A DNA stretch of 64,000 nucleotides from Paenactinomyces guangxiensis (GTDB taxonomy: Bacteria > Bacillota > Bacilli > Thermoactinomycetales > Thermoactinomycetaceae). Within the stretch, counting starts at the first letter, position 1. Every line of letters begins with the position of its first letter. The notes beneath the pieces are model-generated. The model saw only the letters and a program-made list of their open reading frames with translations. It had not been told where the DNA came from and searched no databases. The translations under genes were made by a program, and so were the position numbers. The stretch is from NCBI RefSeq assembly GCF_016055185.1, contig NZ_JAECVR010000002.1:1-64000 (forward strand). Direction: 5' to 3'. Shown one piece after another: positions 8,059-16,670 of this stretch.

Positions 8059-8997
8059 ATGTCAGAAGATATGCAAAAGTGTCAAAGGAAACCGGCTGAT
8101 CAAGATTATCCCATGTATCCAAATTACGGGAAAATAACACGTTACGAGGACATACCGATCACTGTGCCGGAACAACGACAGCTTCGCCAGCCCGGTTTGG
8201 AAAAATGGATGGTTCCAAGGCCAATTATAGAAAATCCGAATTATAAAGGAAGCGGGAAATTAGCCGGAAAGGTCGCGCTTATCACAGGCGGTGACAGTGG
8301 CATTGGCGCAGCAGTAGCCATTGCTTTTGCTAAGGAAGGTGCAGATGTTGCCATTTCTTATTTAGATGAACACGAAGATGCAAACCGGACAAAGATGAGA
8401 ATTGAAGAACTGGGACAACGTTGTATATTATTGCCCGGTGACTTGAGGGAAAAACAGCAATGTATTGATATCGTGGAAGAAACCATCCACACATTCGGGC
8501 AACTGCATGTTCTGTGTAATAATGTCGGGATTCAGTTTCAGCAATTAAGCTTGCTTGATATTACCGATGAGCAGTTTGATGATACCTTTAAAGTAAACAT
8601 TTACTCTCATTTCTACACAACCCGGGCAGCGCTGCCGTACTTAACGGCGGGCAGTTCCATCATTAATACTTCTTCCATTGTAACGTATGCCGGACACAAA
8701 CAATTGATTGATTACACAGCGACAAAAGGGGCTATCATAGGTTTTACCCGCGCATTGGCCAAAAATGTCGTGGATAAAGGGATCCGGGTAAACGCGGTTG
8801 CACCCGGAAAGGTATGGACCCCTCTCATACCGGCAAGCTTCTCTGCCGACGAGGTTACGCTGGTGGCTAATCCAATGGGGCGCCAAGGCCAACCATTTGA
8901 ACTTGCCCCTGCCTATGTTTATCTCGCTTCTGATGATTCCCGTTTTGTGACCGGACAAACACTTCATGTTAATGGAGGGGAATGGATGTCATCTTAA
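8059..8997 (+). CDS. SDR family oxidoreductase (YhxC/YhdF-like)
   Basis: This 312-residue short-chain dehydrogenase/reductase has an N-terminal extension of about 65 residues ending in [11 protein letters not shown], typical of the YhdF/YhxC group of Bacillales. The NAD(P) motif TGGDSGIG, the NNVG motif and the active-site Ser...YTATK are present, with the C-terminal [14 protein letters not shown]. The physiological substrate of the group is not established; members are often stress- or sporulation-related. The ATG at 8059 is chosen because CAGGGGG lies at proper distance; a start at 8053 is possible. Confidence 0.85.
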   Translation: MSEDMQKCQRKPADQDYPMYPNYGKITRYEDIPITVPEQRQLRQPGLEKWMVPRPIIENPNYKGSGKLAGKVALITGGDSGIGAAVAIAFAKEGADVAISYLDEHEDANRTKMRIEELGQRCILLPGDLREKQQCIDIVEETIHTFGQLHVLCNNVGIQFQQLSLLDITDEQFDDTFKVNIYSHFYTTRAALPYLTAGSSIINTSSIVTYAGHKQLIDYTATKGAIIGFTRALAKNVVDKGIRVNAVAPGKVWTPLIPASFSADEVTLVANPMGRQGQPFELAPAYVYLASDDSRFVTGQTLHVNGGEWMSS

Positions 8998-9008
8998 AGA
9001 GTGGAAAG

Positions 9009-9065
9009 ATAGCGGTGAATTTTACATATACAAAGCCATTCACCGCTATTGGTTTTCTGCTTTTG
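9009..9065 (+). terminator. Terminator of the SDR gene
   Basis: ATAGCGGTGAAT (9009-9020) pairs perfectly with ATTCACCGCTAT (9038-9049) and is followed by a T-rich stretch TGGTTTTCTGCTTTT. Confidence 0.7.
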
Positions 9066-9300
9066 CCATGATTGCCTTTGCAAAAGATAATAAAAATGAT
9101 GTCCACTCTCACCCCGGTACTGAAGGTTTTTGCAGTATATTTGCTGGTACAATTCCAGTATTTCTTGTATCCGGTTCACAATATATAATAGCGTTACAGA
9201 AAGACAAGTATTGAATGTTTTGCCGGAGGGGCAGATTCAATGGTATGTTTATAGAATGAATGAAAGGAGCAGAGCAGTTGCGGTTTCATCTGATATGACT

Positions 9301-9351
9301 GTTTCTGTGTAAGTGTGTGTATCTAAGGGGGAAGGCAGAATTCTGTCTCGC
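9301..9351 (-). repeat. Dispersed repeat, copy 1 (long form)
   Basis: Read on the minus strand this segment is GCGAGACAGAATTCTGCC, then TTCCCCCTTAGA, then TACACACACTTACACAGAAA. It aligns over about 50 bases with the copy at 54302-54352, including the palindrome CAGAATTCTG and the CACACA...CACA block. Confidence 0.75.
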
Positions 9352-9527
9352 TCCCGATCGGCGCCCTGCGAGGAAGCAGAAAGGCCGCTCCAAAAACTGC
9401 ACAAGGGGCGTAGGCATTTGGCAAAGAAGCAAATTCAAGGAAGAATTGCCTCGCTTTTTCCCTTGGTCCGTTTTTATCCAGGGGTTGTGCCGGTCGGTCA
9501 TAGGGTTTTCTATGGAGTGATAAACTG

Positions 9528-10670
9528 ATGAGGCTGCTGATTACCGGCTCCCGATCTTATACCGCATTAGAGATGGCGCGGCATTTCAACCGGGCAGGAT
9601 GTGATGTGTATGTGGCCGATTGTGTGAAATATCCTGTCTGCAAGGGGTCCAACACAGTGACACAATCATTTATTCTGCCATCACCCCGAGAAAATTACCG
9701 CGGGTTTATCGACGGGTTGATTCAGATTATTCAACAGTACCGCATTGATCTTTTAATGCCCAGCAGTGAGGAAATTTTCTTTATAGCGGGCAGTCTGGAC
9801 AAGCTCAGGAAGTATTGCCGTGTCTTCTGCGACCCGTTTGAGAAGCTGAACCGGCTTCACAATAAATGGGAGTTTTCCCGGCTCACTGGCAGTTGCCGGG
9901 TGAAAACTCCTGCCACAATCCTTTTGCAATCACCGGAGGATTTGAAGCCGTTTGAAGGTTCAGCAGAGAAATATGTGTTTAAACCGGTATACGGCCGTTT
10001 TGCCGCCCGCAATTTATTTGGGCCTGACCCTTCCCAAATCCGGCAGATTCAGCCCGGTCCGCATGATCCCTGGCTCGCCCAGGAATACATACAGGGAGGG
10101 GAATACTGCAGCTATCATCTCGCAATGGATGGCGAAATAAAAGCCCATGCCTGTTATCGGCCGGCATATCGAATGGGCAGGGCATCCGGTTACTATTTTC
10201 ATCCGGTCGAACATGAGGAAATTGCCCAATTTGCGGCAGAAATCGCACAGAAACTCCAATTTACCGGTCATCTGGCATTTGACTTTATTGAAACGCCAGC
10301 CGGGTCCCTGTATGTGCTGGAGTGTAATCCCCGAACAACAAGCGGGCTTCATTTTCTGTCACAAGAGGAGCTTGTTTCCCCGTTTTTACCGGGGGAACAA
10401 GCGGTGCCCCGCCGTCATGCCATGGAGAAACCGAAAATGATCGGTTATGCGATGATGCTCAACCCTTTCTATCATGGTGTAACAGGAATCCGCCGATGGG
10501 CGAGGGATTTTGGTAACGCAGATGATGTGCTGTTTGACCGGCGTGATCAACGGGTGCTGATCTATCACTTTCTGAGCCTGCTGGAAACCTTGTATGTCAG
10601 CTTTTCAAAACGAATCAGCGTGAAGGATGCGGCGACATCGAATATTGAGTGGGATGGAGAGAAGATATAA
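9528..10670 (+). CDS. ATP-grasp domain carboxylate-amine ligase-like protein
   Basis: This 380-residue protein has the ATP-grasp fold: an N-terminal Rossmann-like region (LLITGSRSYTALEMARHF), a central ATP-binding part (KYVFKPVYGRFAARN, WLAQEYIQGGEYC) and the Mg-binding segment DFIETPAGSLYVLECNPR. It is a paralogue of the protein at 44990-46165: both share the HNKW and KPVYxRFAA motifs and end with xIEWxGE. ATP-grasp enzymes ligate a carboxylate to an amine, thiol or hydroxyl through an acyl phosphate; the substrate is unknown. It is first gene of an operon with a GNAT-like protein and a Rieske oxygenase, which suggests small-molecule biosynthesis. Confidence 0.82.
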   Translation: MRLLITGSRSYTALEMARHFNRAGCDVYVADCVKYPVCKGSNTVTQSFILPSPRENYRGFIDGLIQIIQQYRIDLLMPSSEEIFFIAGSLDKLRKYCRVFCDPFEKLNRLHNKWEFSRLTGSCRVKTPATILLQSPEDLKPFEGSAEKYVFKPVYGRFAARNLFGPDPSQIRQIQPGPHDPWLAQEYIQGGEYCSYHLAMDGEIKAHACYRPAYRMGRASGYYFHPVEHEEIAQFAAEIAQKLQFTGHLAFDFIETPAGSLYVLECNPRTTSGLHFLSQEELVSPFLPGEQAVPRRHAMEKPKMIGYAMMLNPFYHGVTGIRRWARDFGNADDVLFDRRDQRVLIYHFLSLLETLYVSFSKRISVKDAATSNIEWDGEKI

Positions 10671-10672
10671 AA

Positions 10673-11815
10673 ATGCAGATTGAAAGAATCGGAAAAGATC
10701 ATCCCGATTTGCAAACATTGCAGCATGACAGCCGGTGGGAGATGGAAACGGCATATACTCTGCCGCTCATCAAGGCAGGGGCCGGGGTGTACGTCCGCAA
10801 TGTGCAGACCGATGTTCAATTGCTGCGGGCAGGCGGTCATCTCCTGCCGATCACCATTAATGTTTCTGAGTATGATAATTCATATGTTTGTTCACCATAC
10901 TCAGCCTGTATCCGCTATACGCTTGAGGAATTGTATTTGCTGCGGAGCCGTCTTCTGCAAAAAGGACTGAGTATGGTCATTGGCGCAATTGCCCCATTGT
11001 TAAAAAAGGCTATGATTGATCAAAATGTTCACTTGAACAATTGGCTTCTATCCACCAATTTATATGAACCAATTGAAAGGGAGGTACTTCAGGAGATAAC
11101 AAACCGTTTGACTGAAGAATTTTCGGATTACGCCCTTATTTTTCGTTCACTAAACAATGTGACAAACGCGGAGATGATCAATGATTTGCTCTGTTTGGAT
11201 TATTTGATGGTCCCAAGCAGGCAGGTATATTTTTTTGATGGCAGAGCACCCGATTATTTGCGAAAAAAAAATAATGTGTGGGATCGAAAGTTGTTGGAAA
11301 AAGCCCCGTTTGCGATCGTCGAACATGATGAGATTCAAGCCAATGATTATCCGAGGATCAAAGAGCTTTACGATCTTCTCTATATTGAGAAATACTCATC
11401 TATCAATCCACAGTTTACGACGGCATATTTCGAAAACGCCCACAAACAAAAGCTGATCCAGATGAAAGGGCTTCGTGATGGGAACGGAGTTCTGCAAGGG
11501 ATTGTCGGCTGTTTTATCAGGGGAGACGTCATAACTGTTCCTCTAGTCGGTTACAATACAGCGCTTCCGCAGCAGACGGGCCTGTATCGGATGCTGATTT
11601 CGATGGTTTTGCAGGAAGCGGCAGAGAGAAGCCAGCTGCTTCATTTAAGCTCAGGAGCCGCCCACTTTAAACGGCTCCGCGGCGGAAAGCCCGCGATTGA
11701 ATACAGCGCGGTCTATGTCAGGCATTTGCCGGCTGCCAGAAAGATTGTCTGGACATTCTTTAGTTCACTATTACATAAGGTTGGAGTTCCAATTATGAGG
11801 AAGTATCAGCTATGA
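10673..11815 (+). CDS. GNAT-like acyltransferase-type protein, substrate unknown
   Basis: This 380-residue soluble protein is not assigned to a named family with certainty. Its C-terminal half (residues about 220-370) resembles a GNAT/FemX-type acyltransferase domain: RDGNGVLQGIVGCFIRGDVITVPLVGY, then an LYRMLISMVLQEAAER helix and HLSSGAAHFKRLRGG. The ATG at 10673 with GGAGAGAAG upstream is preferred; it lies 2 bases after the ATP-grasp stop, and the stop overlaps the Rieske gene start by ATGA, so the three proteins are translationally coupled. It probably transfers an acyl group in the same pathway. Confidence 0.6.
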   Translation: MQIERIGKDHPDLQTLQHDSRWEMETAYTLPLIKAGAGVYVRNVQTDVQLLRAGGHLLPITINVSEYDNSYVCSPYSACIRYTLEELYLLRSRLLQKGLSMVIGAIAPLLKKAMIDQNVHLNNWLLSTNLYEPIEREVLQEITNRLTEEFSDYALIFRSLNNVTNAEMINDLLCLDYLMVPSRQVYFFDGRAPDYLRKKNNVWDRKLLEKAPFAIVEHDEIQANDYPRIKELYDLLYIEKYSSINPQFTTAYFENAHKQKLIQMKGLRDGNGVLQGIVGCFIRGDVITVPLVGYNTALPQQTGLYRMLISMVLQEAAERSQLLHLSSGAAHFKRLRGGKPAIEYSAVYVRHLPAARKIVWTFFSSLLHKVGVPIMRKYQL

Positions 11816-12882
11816 GAGATCATTATATACATATGAAGGAAAAAGTGATGAGAAACCATTGGCTTGTGGCCTGCCATGAAAGCGAACTGGGGCGCAAGCC
11901 TGTTGGAGTTATTGTGCTTGATGAGCCGATTGTTCTGTTTCAGACAGAGCGGGGAGTCCATGCGTTAACAGATCGCTGTCCGCACCGGAATGTTCCATTG
12001 TCCGAAGGCTGGATGAAAGGGGACATGCTTGTCTGTCCTTACCATGGCTGGGAATTTGACGGGAAAGGTGTATGCCGGCGCGTGCCGGGTCTTTGTGAAT
12101 ATTCGCCCGGAACACATACAAGCGCGACGGCTGTGCCAGTCAGAAAGCAAGACGGATTTATTTGGGTCAAGCTGCCGGATGAAACCTGCACGACGAAGGA
12201 AGCCAAAGAGGAAGATCATTTTTCCAATACCGAAGAAAACCGTCCTTTTGATTTGTCATTCCTCAGTGATCCTTCCCTCTATTCATTTATCTGGCGCACC
12301 TCTGTAAAAGGGAATCTTCTCAACACGGTGGAAAATTTCCTGGATGCGACACATACGCATTATATCCATGCCGGACTGATCCGCACAGACAAAAACCGGC
12401 AGCAAGTAAACGCCAAACTTACCGCTTACCGTGACTGCGTCGAGATTGAATACAGCGGGGAATCAAAGCAGGCCGGCCTGATTTCCCAACTGCTCGAGCG
12501 CGACCGCCAGACCAGTTACGGGAGGTTTTTTATGCCGGGCATCGCCCAGATTGAATACCGGTCAGCAAAGGGTTTATCCATGATGATCACGGCGGTTGCC
12601 CGCCTTACTTCTGAAGAGGTTCAAGATATCTATGCCATTATTACCGTCAAACGCGGAATCATTCCAAACTTTATCAAAAAGCTGGTCATTACTCCTTTTT
12701 TCAAAATCGCATTAAAACAGGATATTCGCATTGTTGAACTTCAGCAGAAGTGGATTCAACGATACGGAGAAGAATCATTTCACTCCACCCAGGCCGACCT
12801 GATCCGCCCCTACATCGAGCAACTGACAAAAGGGCGGTACTACGATAAGCCTTATGAAAAAAAAGTCCAGCTTCTGCTGTGA
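11812..12882 (+). CDS. Rieske [2Fe-2S] non-heme iron oxygenase
   Basis: This 356-residue protein has an N-terminal Rieske domain with Cys56-His58 (CPHRN) and Cys75-His78 (CPYH) for the [2Fe-2S] cluster and a C-terminal catalytic domain with the mononuclear iron ligand pattern Asp178, His181, His186 (FLDATHTHYIH). This is the architecture of monooxygenase-like Rieske enzymes (vanillate demethylase, pheophorbide oxygenase, KshA types). No ferredoxin or reductase gene is adjacent, so electrons must come from elsewhere. It is the last gene of the ATP-grasp/GNAT operon and probably hydroxylates or demethylates that pathway's product. Confidence 0.85.
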   Translation: MRDHYIHMKEKVMRNHWLVACHESELGRKPVGVIVLDEPIVLFQTERGVHALTDRCPHRNVPLSEGWMKGDMLVCPYHGWEFDGKGVCRRVPGLCEYSPGTHTSATAVPVRKQDGFIWVKLPDETCTTKEAKEEDHFSNTEENRPFDLSFLSDPSLYSFIWRTSVKGNLLNTVENFLDATHTHYIHAGLIRTDKNRQQVNAKLTAYRDCVEIEYSGESKQAGLISQLLERDRQTSYGRFFMPGIAQIEYRSAKGLSMMITAVARLTSEEVQDIYAIITVKRGIIPNFIKKLVITPFFKIALKQDIRIVELQQKWIQRYGEESFHSTQADLIRPYIEQLTKGRYYDKPYEKKVQLLL

Positions 12883-12957
12883 GAGGACCGGACGGATGAA
12901 GTGCAAAAAGGGATTGAGGGTAAAGGGACGAACGTTTGATTAAGAAGGTGAGAGAAT

Positions 12958-13788
12958 ATGAACAGGAAAGCCTTAGCAATAAAAGCGGCTCAGGTTTATG
13001 AGCGAAATCCAAAAGTTGAAGCAGTTATGCTCGCAGGTTCGGTTTCACGTAATTGGAATGATGCATTTTCTGATATTGAACTTTTTGTACTGTGGAGAGA
13101 GGAGCCGGCGGATCGCGACCGAAAATCCCCCATCGATGAGCTGAACGGGCATATCATTGACTATCACCCGTATGAAGATGAAGAGTGGTCCGAAACCTAT
13201 CTTGCAGAAGGGGTAAAATTAGAGATTAGCAATTTCCTTACGCAAACGATTGCCAACATCATTCATGATGTCACCCGCCATTATGATACAAATCCGGACA
13301 AACAATGTATTGCAGCGGCCGTTCATCATGGAATCCCCCTGGTTGGTACTCGGATCATTGACCGATTGAAGGAGAAAGTTTCGGAATACCCGGAAGGGCT
13401 TAGTGAAGCAATGGTATTAGAGAACCTTGATTTAGGAAACCGCTGGAATAACCGTGAGGCATTACTCCACCGAAAAGATTGGCTCATGTTATATGATACG
13501 ATGATTTCTGTTCAAAGAAAGCTGATGGGAGTACTTTTTGGACTCAATCGTCTATATGTTCATCATCCGGCATTTAAATGGCAGAAATTATCCTTGCAAG
13601 CCATGACGATTACCCCTCCAAACATAACGGAACGATTTGAATCTGTCTTACTGGGCCCCCCCGGTGAAGGGTTGCGGGAATTAGAAGCAATGATTCAAGA
13701 CATCTTTGTCCTGTCACAACAAAAATTTCCGCATCTTGATTTATCCGCATATATTGAAAAATCAAGATTTGTCCGTCCTAAACAGTGA
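12958..13788 (+). CDS. Nucleotidyltransferase domain protein (DUF4037-like)
   Basis: This 276-residue protein has the nucleotidyltransferase signature LAGSVSRNWNDAFSDIELFV (GS followed by D-x-E) near residues 25-43, in the style of MNT/aminoglycoside-type nucleotidyltransferases, followed by an all-helical C-terminal part as in DUF4037-type proteins. It could transfer an NMP group to a small molecule or protein. The start ATG at 12958 follows AAGGTGAGAG. It lies 75 bases after the Rieske gene and is probably a separate function. Confidence 0.7.
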   Translation: MNRKALAIKAAQVYERNPKVEAVMLAGSVSRNWNDAFSDIELFVLWREEPADRDRKSPIDELNGHIIDYHPYEDEEWSETYLAEGVKLEISNFLTQTIANIIHDVTRHYDTNPDKQCIAAAVHHGIPLVGTRIIDRLKEKVSEYPEGLSEAMVLENLDLGNRWNNREALLHRKDWLMLYDTMISVQRKLMGVLFGLNRLYVHHPAFKWQKLSLQAMTITPPNITERFESVLLGPPGEGLRELEAMIQDIFVLSQQKFPHLDLSAYIEKSRFVRPKQ

Positions 13789-13928
13789 AATGATGTCTGT
13801 TGAACGGTATTAATAGTAAAGGGAGGGTTGGTGATGCTCAGGCAAAAAATCCCTCGTTAATCCCGTGCTCCACCTTCTCTCTATTCATTTATGTATTTCA
13901 TTCTGCTGAATAGAGGGGAGAAGATCAG

Positions 13929-14018
13929 ATGTGGCCGAAAACAGTTGATTGGAAAAGCCTTGCATTTGGTATTGAAATTGAGTTTATTGGCCCTTTTTGT
14001 GCTAAACTAACAGAATAA
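13929..14018 (+). pseudogene. Truncated amidoligase-family gene start
   Basis: A GAGGGGAGAAG ribosome binding site and ATG at 13929 open a 29-codon frame whose first 21 residues (MWPKTVDWKSLAFGIEIEFIG) look like the N-terminus of the bacterial amidoligase family, hallmark FGIEIEF. The frame then loses similarity and stops at 14016. The rest of the gene is missing, so this is a remnant. Amidoligases are commonly part of mobile or phage-linked cassettes. Confidence 0.5.
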
Positions 14019-14062
14019 TGCAACGAGACAATATTCTGTCTTGTTTACATGGAGTGAAGCCC

Positions 14063-14539
14063 ATGAGAAATATTGTACTTCGAGACGTGATTGATAGTGA
14101 TCTCCCGGTGTTCTTCGAATACCAACGGGACCGTGAAGCCAATTACATGGCAGCCTTCACGAGCAAGGACCCGAACGATTGGGGACTTTTCGCTGCACAC
14201 TGGGACAAAATCCTTGCAGATAAGAACATTATCAAACAAACGATCATTGTCCAAGATAACGTCGTTGGTCACGTTTTGTGCTTCGAGCAGTTCGGCAAAC
14301 CAGAGGTCAGCTACTGGATCGGGCGAAGGTACTGGGGCCAGGGGATCGCCACCAAGGCTCTACAGAAGTTCCTGAACCACGTAACGATTCGTCCACTGTA
14401 TGCCCGTGCAGCGAAGGACAACATTGGGTCACTCAAGGTTCTGGAGAGATGTGGTTTCACGATTTCGGGCGAAGATAGCGGGTTTTCCAACGCACGTGGC
14501 GAGGATGTGGAGGAGTTTGTTCTCATCCTCCTTGTATAA
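14063..14539 (+). CDS. GNAT family N-acetyltransferase (RimJ/RimL-type)
   Basis: This 158-residue protein has the GNAT fold: an N-terminal FFEYQRDREANYMAAF segment, the acetyl-CoA loop YWIGRRYWGQGIATKAL (R/Q-x-x-G-x-A type) and NIGSLKVLERCGF towards the C-terminus. The class acetylates small molecules or protein N-termini. The ATG at 14063 with GGAGTGAAG is better than an upstream in-frame ATG at 14018. A terminator follows at 14645-14675. Confidence 0.85.
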   Translation: MRNIVLRDVIDSDLPVFFEYQRDREANYMAAFTSKDPNDWGLFAAHWDKILADKNIIKQTIIVQDNVVGHVLCFEQFGKPEVSYWIGRRYWGQGIATKALQKFLNHVTIRPLYARAAKDNIGSLKVLERCGFTISGEDSGFSNARGEDVEEFVLILLV

Positions 14540-14644
14540 GCTGATTTCAGTGTTGCCCCTGAAACTGCGAAAGTTGCTTAATGTGTTTAATTGATGAAAG
14601 AATGCCATCAGTTCGAAACGGGGAAGTAGATTTCGCAAATAAGA

Positions 14645-14675
14645 GCCTTCGGCATAAAACCGAAGGCTTGTTTTA
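14645..14675 (+). terminator. Terminator of the GNAT gene
   Basis: GCCTTCGG (14645-14652) pairs with CCGAAGGC (14660-14667), followed by TTGTTTTATT. Confidence 0.8.
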
Positions 14676-14726
14676 TTCATACAGTTTACTGATAAAACCA
14701 TGCAAGATAGGCTGGAGCTTTTTAGA

Positions 14727-15433
14727 TTAGCTCTCTGGAGGATCGGAAACATGAAGTTTGGCGGATTTAATTTGGGATGTTAGTCTCAACATGTTCTCAT
14801 CCCTCCTTTCGTGTAATCTTATCAAAATACTGACTAATTTATCAACGATGGTATTGAGTTTTTCCGATTTTAGAATAGTATAACAGCAAATGAGTTTAAT
14901 GATAAGCTTTTCCACTTGAGAAGTAAAGTTATGCTGCTCTGCCGTTTCAAGTCCTTTTTCATAATGATGTTGAGCCTTTTTGTATTTGATTTGTTTAAAG
15001 AAGCAGTCCCCTAGTGTGATAACTGCCTCACAATACCCAAGTGCATCATTGTTCTTTTTTCCCAAGCGAATCGCTTCCCGCAATATTCCTCAGACAATTC
15101 TATTTTACCGAGAATTAAATATAATTCCCCCATTTGCTTGTATGCTTTGATTAACAAATATTCACCCTTAATTTTATCTTTCAATTTGAGGGATTCTTTA
15201 AAACACTTTTCAGCTAAATTCCATCTGCTTGAATACATGTAACTTGTTCCCAAAACAGTCCGAAGGTCACATAGCCTTTCATCGTTTCCTTCGATTCGAG
15301 CCAATTGTATTCCTTCAACTGCATATTTTGAAGCCTCTTCATATCTACCCGTTTTAATCAATAATTCAGCTTGTAAATCAGCCATATTGAATTCTACACG
15401 ATCATGACATTTTATTGAAGTTAGGAGGGATAA
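14727..15433 (-). pseudogene. Frameshifted, N-terminally truncated TPR-type transcriptional regulator
   Basis: Two overlapping minus-strand frames together encode tetratricopeptide repeats like those of XRE/PlcR- or Rap-type regulators (EFNMADLQAELLIKTGRYEEA, LGTSYMYSSRWNLAEKCF, then AIRLGKKNNDALGYCEAVITLGDC). A one-base deletion near 15085 splits them; restoring one C gives EEYCREAIRLGKK. Reading upstream of the ATG at 15385 the repeat similarity continues to about 15433 where it is cut, so the DNA-binding N-terminal part is lost. The next gene starts here on the opposite strand, marking a rearrangement border. Confidence 0.7.
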
Positions 15434-15436
15434 AAA

Positions 15437-15724
15437 TTGTCAAAGCTCCCAATCAAAGGTTTGGATCGTTTTGCTAGCCGGTTGTCTGCTTTGCAACCTG
15501 AAGAATTGAGGGAAGATGAAGGAGTTGTGAAATGCGTAAGAGTTCATTCAAACCGGCAAGTGAAGGTTGTCCGGATTACAACACCAGAAGGCGGGGAAAT
15601 ACGTATTCCCATGTTATCCCTGGTCCAAGCAGAAACCGAGAAGGGAGTCATGATCTTTTCCGGCAGGGTAGTTGGCAAATGTGCCTTAATGAAGAGGGGG
15701 AAAAACTTTGGTGAGAAAAAATAA
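15437..15724 (+). CDS. Hypothetical protein, 95 residues
   Basis: No family was recognised. The TTG start at 15437 has GGAGGG eight bases upstream. The sequence is basic and beta-rich in the middle (GVVKCVRVHSNRQVKVVRI, then TTPEGGEIRIPML). It overlaps the next small gene by 17 bases, so the two are probably co-translated. It begins at the broken end of the TPR regulator pseudogene and may belong to an inserted cassette. Confidence 0.5.
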   Translation: MSKLPIKGLDRFASRLSALQPEELREDEGVVKCVRVHSNRQVKVVRITTPEGGEIRIPMLSLVQAETEKGVMIFSGRVVGKCALMKRGKNFGEKK

Positions 15725-15965
15725 TTTGACCCAAGGTGACGCTGACAACATTAAGAAAGGACAAGCGGTGGGATACGTCGTGTATACCATGGCGAAACTC
15801 GGCTATTCCCGGCTTCAGATCGAAGAAGTCACCCGGGAGCTGAAAAACTGTTTCAATATGAAATGCCGAAACTACGTCTTTGATTCCAATCTAACAGCAG
15901 GTAGAACCGACCGGAAAAATCTGTTGCCAACCATTGCCGAGCAGAACAACAAAAGGGACGGGTAG
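15708..15965 (+). CDS. Hypothetical protein, 85 residues
   Basis: No family was recognised. The frame opens with TTG-GTG at 15708-15713 behind GAGGGGG, overlapping the upstream gene. A helical core (AVGYVVYTMAKLGYSRLQIEEVTRELKNCF) is followed by a polar tail. The coupling to the preceding gene is the main support for expression. Confidence 0.45.
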   Translation: MVRKNNLTQGDADNIKKGQAVGYVVYTMAKLGYSRLQIEEVTRELKNCFNMKCRNYVFDSNLTAGRTDRKNLLPTIAEQNNKRDG

Positions 15966-16098
15966 AGAAGTTTCTATGGAGATCGGAACCGGGGAATTTA
16001 GATATAGAAATTCTCAAAAAAAAGAATCCCAAAAAGGGACTCAGAAAAAATAACACGTTACGTTCATTATATCATTCCCTTAGAAAAAGGAGACGATT

Positions 16099-16557
16099 AT
16101 GGGATACACTCAAGGGATTCGCAACTGGCTCGGCCATCAACCGCATCTCCTTGTTGGAGCCCATGTACTTGTCATCAATGGAAAAGATCAGTTGCTTCTG
16201 CAACAAGGTGCCGGAGGTTTATGGGAATTACCGGGTGGCCTCTTGATCCGGGGAGAAACATTGGAAGACACCGCCCGCCGTCAAGTGTTTGAACAAACGG
16301 GTTTAGTTATTGGTGAACTTGATCTTTTACGTGTTTTCTCTGGAGAAAAATACCGGATCGCAGACGAAGATCAAAAATACATTGTCGCTACCGTCTTCGT
16401 GACCCGTGAGATTCTGCGGAAAGTCCAAGGGTATGGAACGGTATTTAAAAAAGTACACTACTTTGATTTCATGGAACTTCCCAAAAACATTGATTTAAGG
16501 TTCCAAGATTTTATTCATGAGTACATGAAACAAATGATTCCAAGTTTTTGTTCGTAA
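16099..16557 (+). CDS. Nudix hydrolase with a deviant Nudix box
   Basis: This 152-residue protein has the Nudix fold: HVLVINGKDQLLLQQ, WELPGGLLIRGETLEDTA, then RQVFEQTGL. The consensus box ends RE-x-x-EE-x-G, but here RE has become RQ and EE has become EQ, removing acidic residues that normally bind Mg and act in catalysis. It may therefore be inactive or specialised. It starts at an ATG with AAAGGAG and lies 114 bases before a second, canonical Nudix gene. Confidence 0.78.
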   Translation: MGYTQGIRNWLGHQPHLLVGAHVLVINGKDQLLLQQGAGGLWELPGGLLIRGETLEDTARRQVFEQTGLVIGELDLLRVFSGEKYRIADEDQKYIVATVFVTREILRKVQGYGTVFKKVHYFDFMELPKNIDLRFQDFIHEYMKQMIPSFCS

Positions 16558-16670
16558 TAGTTTCCGGGAACTTCAACGATAGCCTCACTCCAAAAGCAAT
16601 AGACAAAATGAATGATCTGTTAGTAGAATAGGGGATATTTGTTGAAATTTCCGGATAAGGGAGCCATGTG

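Larger units (their letters stand above)
8998..9527. other. 530-bp intergenic region with terminator and dispersed-repeat copy
   Basis: Apart from the terminator at 9009-9065 and the repeat copy at 9301-9351, this region holds no gene I can support. An open frame ending at 9312 has no recognisable product. The GC-rich part after 9350 precedes the ATP-grasp operon; GGAGTGA at 9514-9520 is the ribosome binding site of the next gene. Confidence 0.5.

Noticed and set aside
9130..9312. Open frame before the ATP-grasp operon
   Set aside because: No ribosome binding site at its start, no recognisable similarity, and its end lies in the dispersed repeat.
16557..16670. Short coding-like tail (about 22 codons) between the two Nudix genes
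   Set aside because: Reads as a possible C-terminal fragment but is too short to assign to any family.
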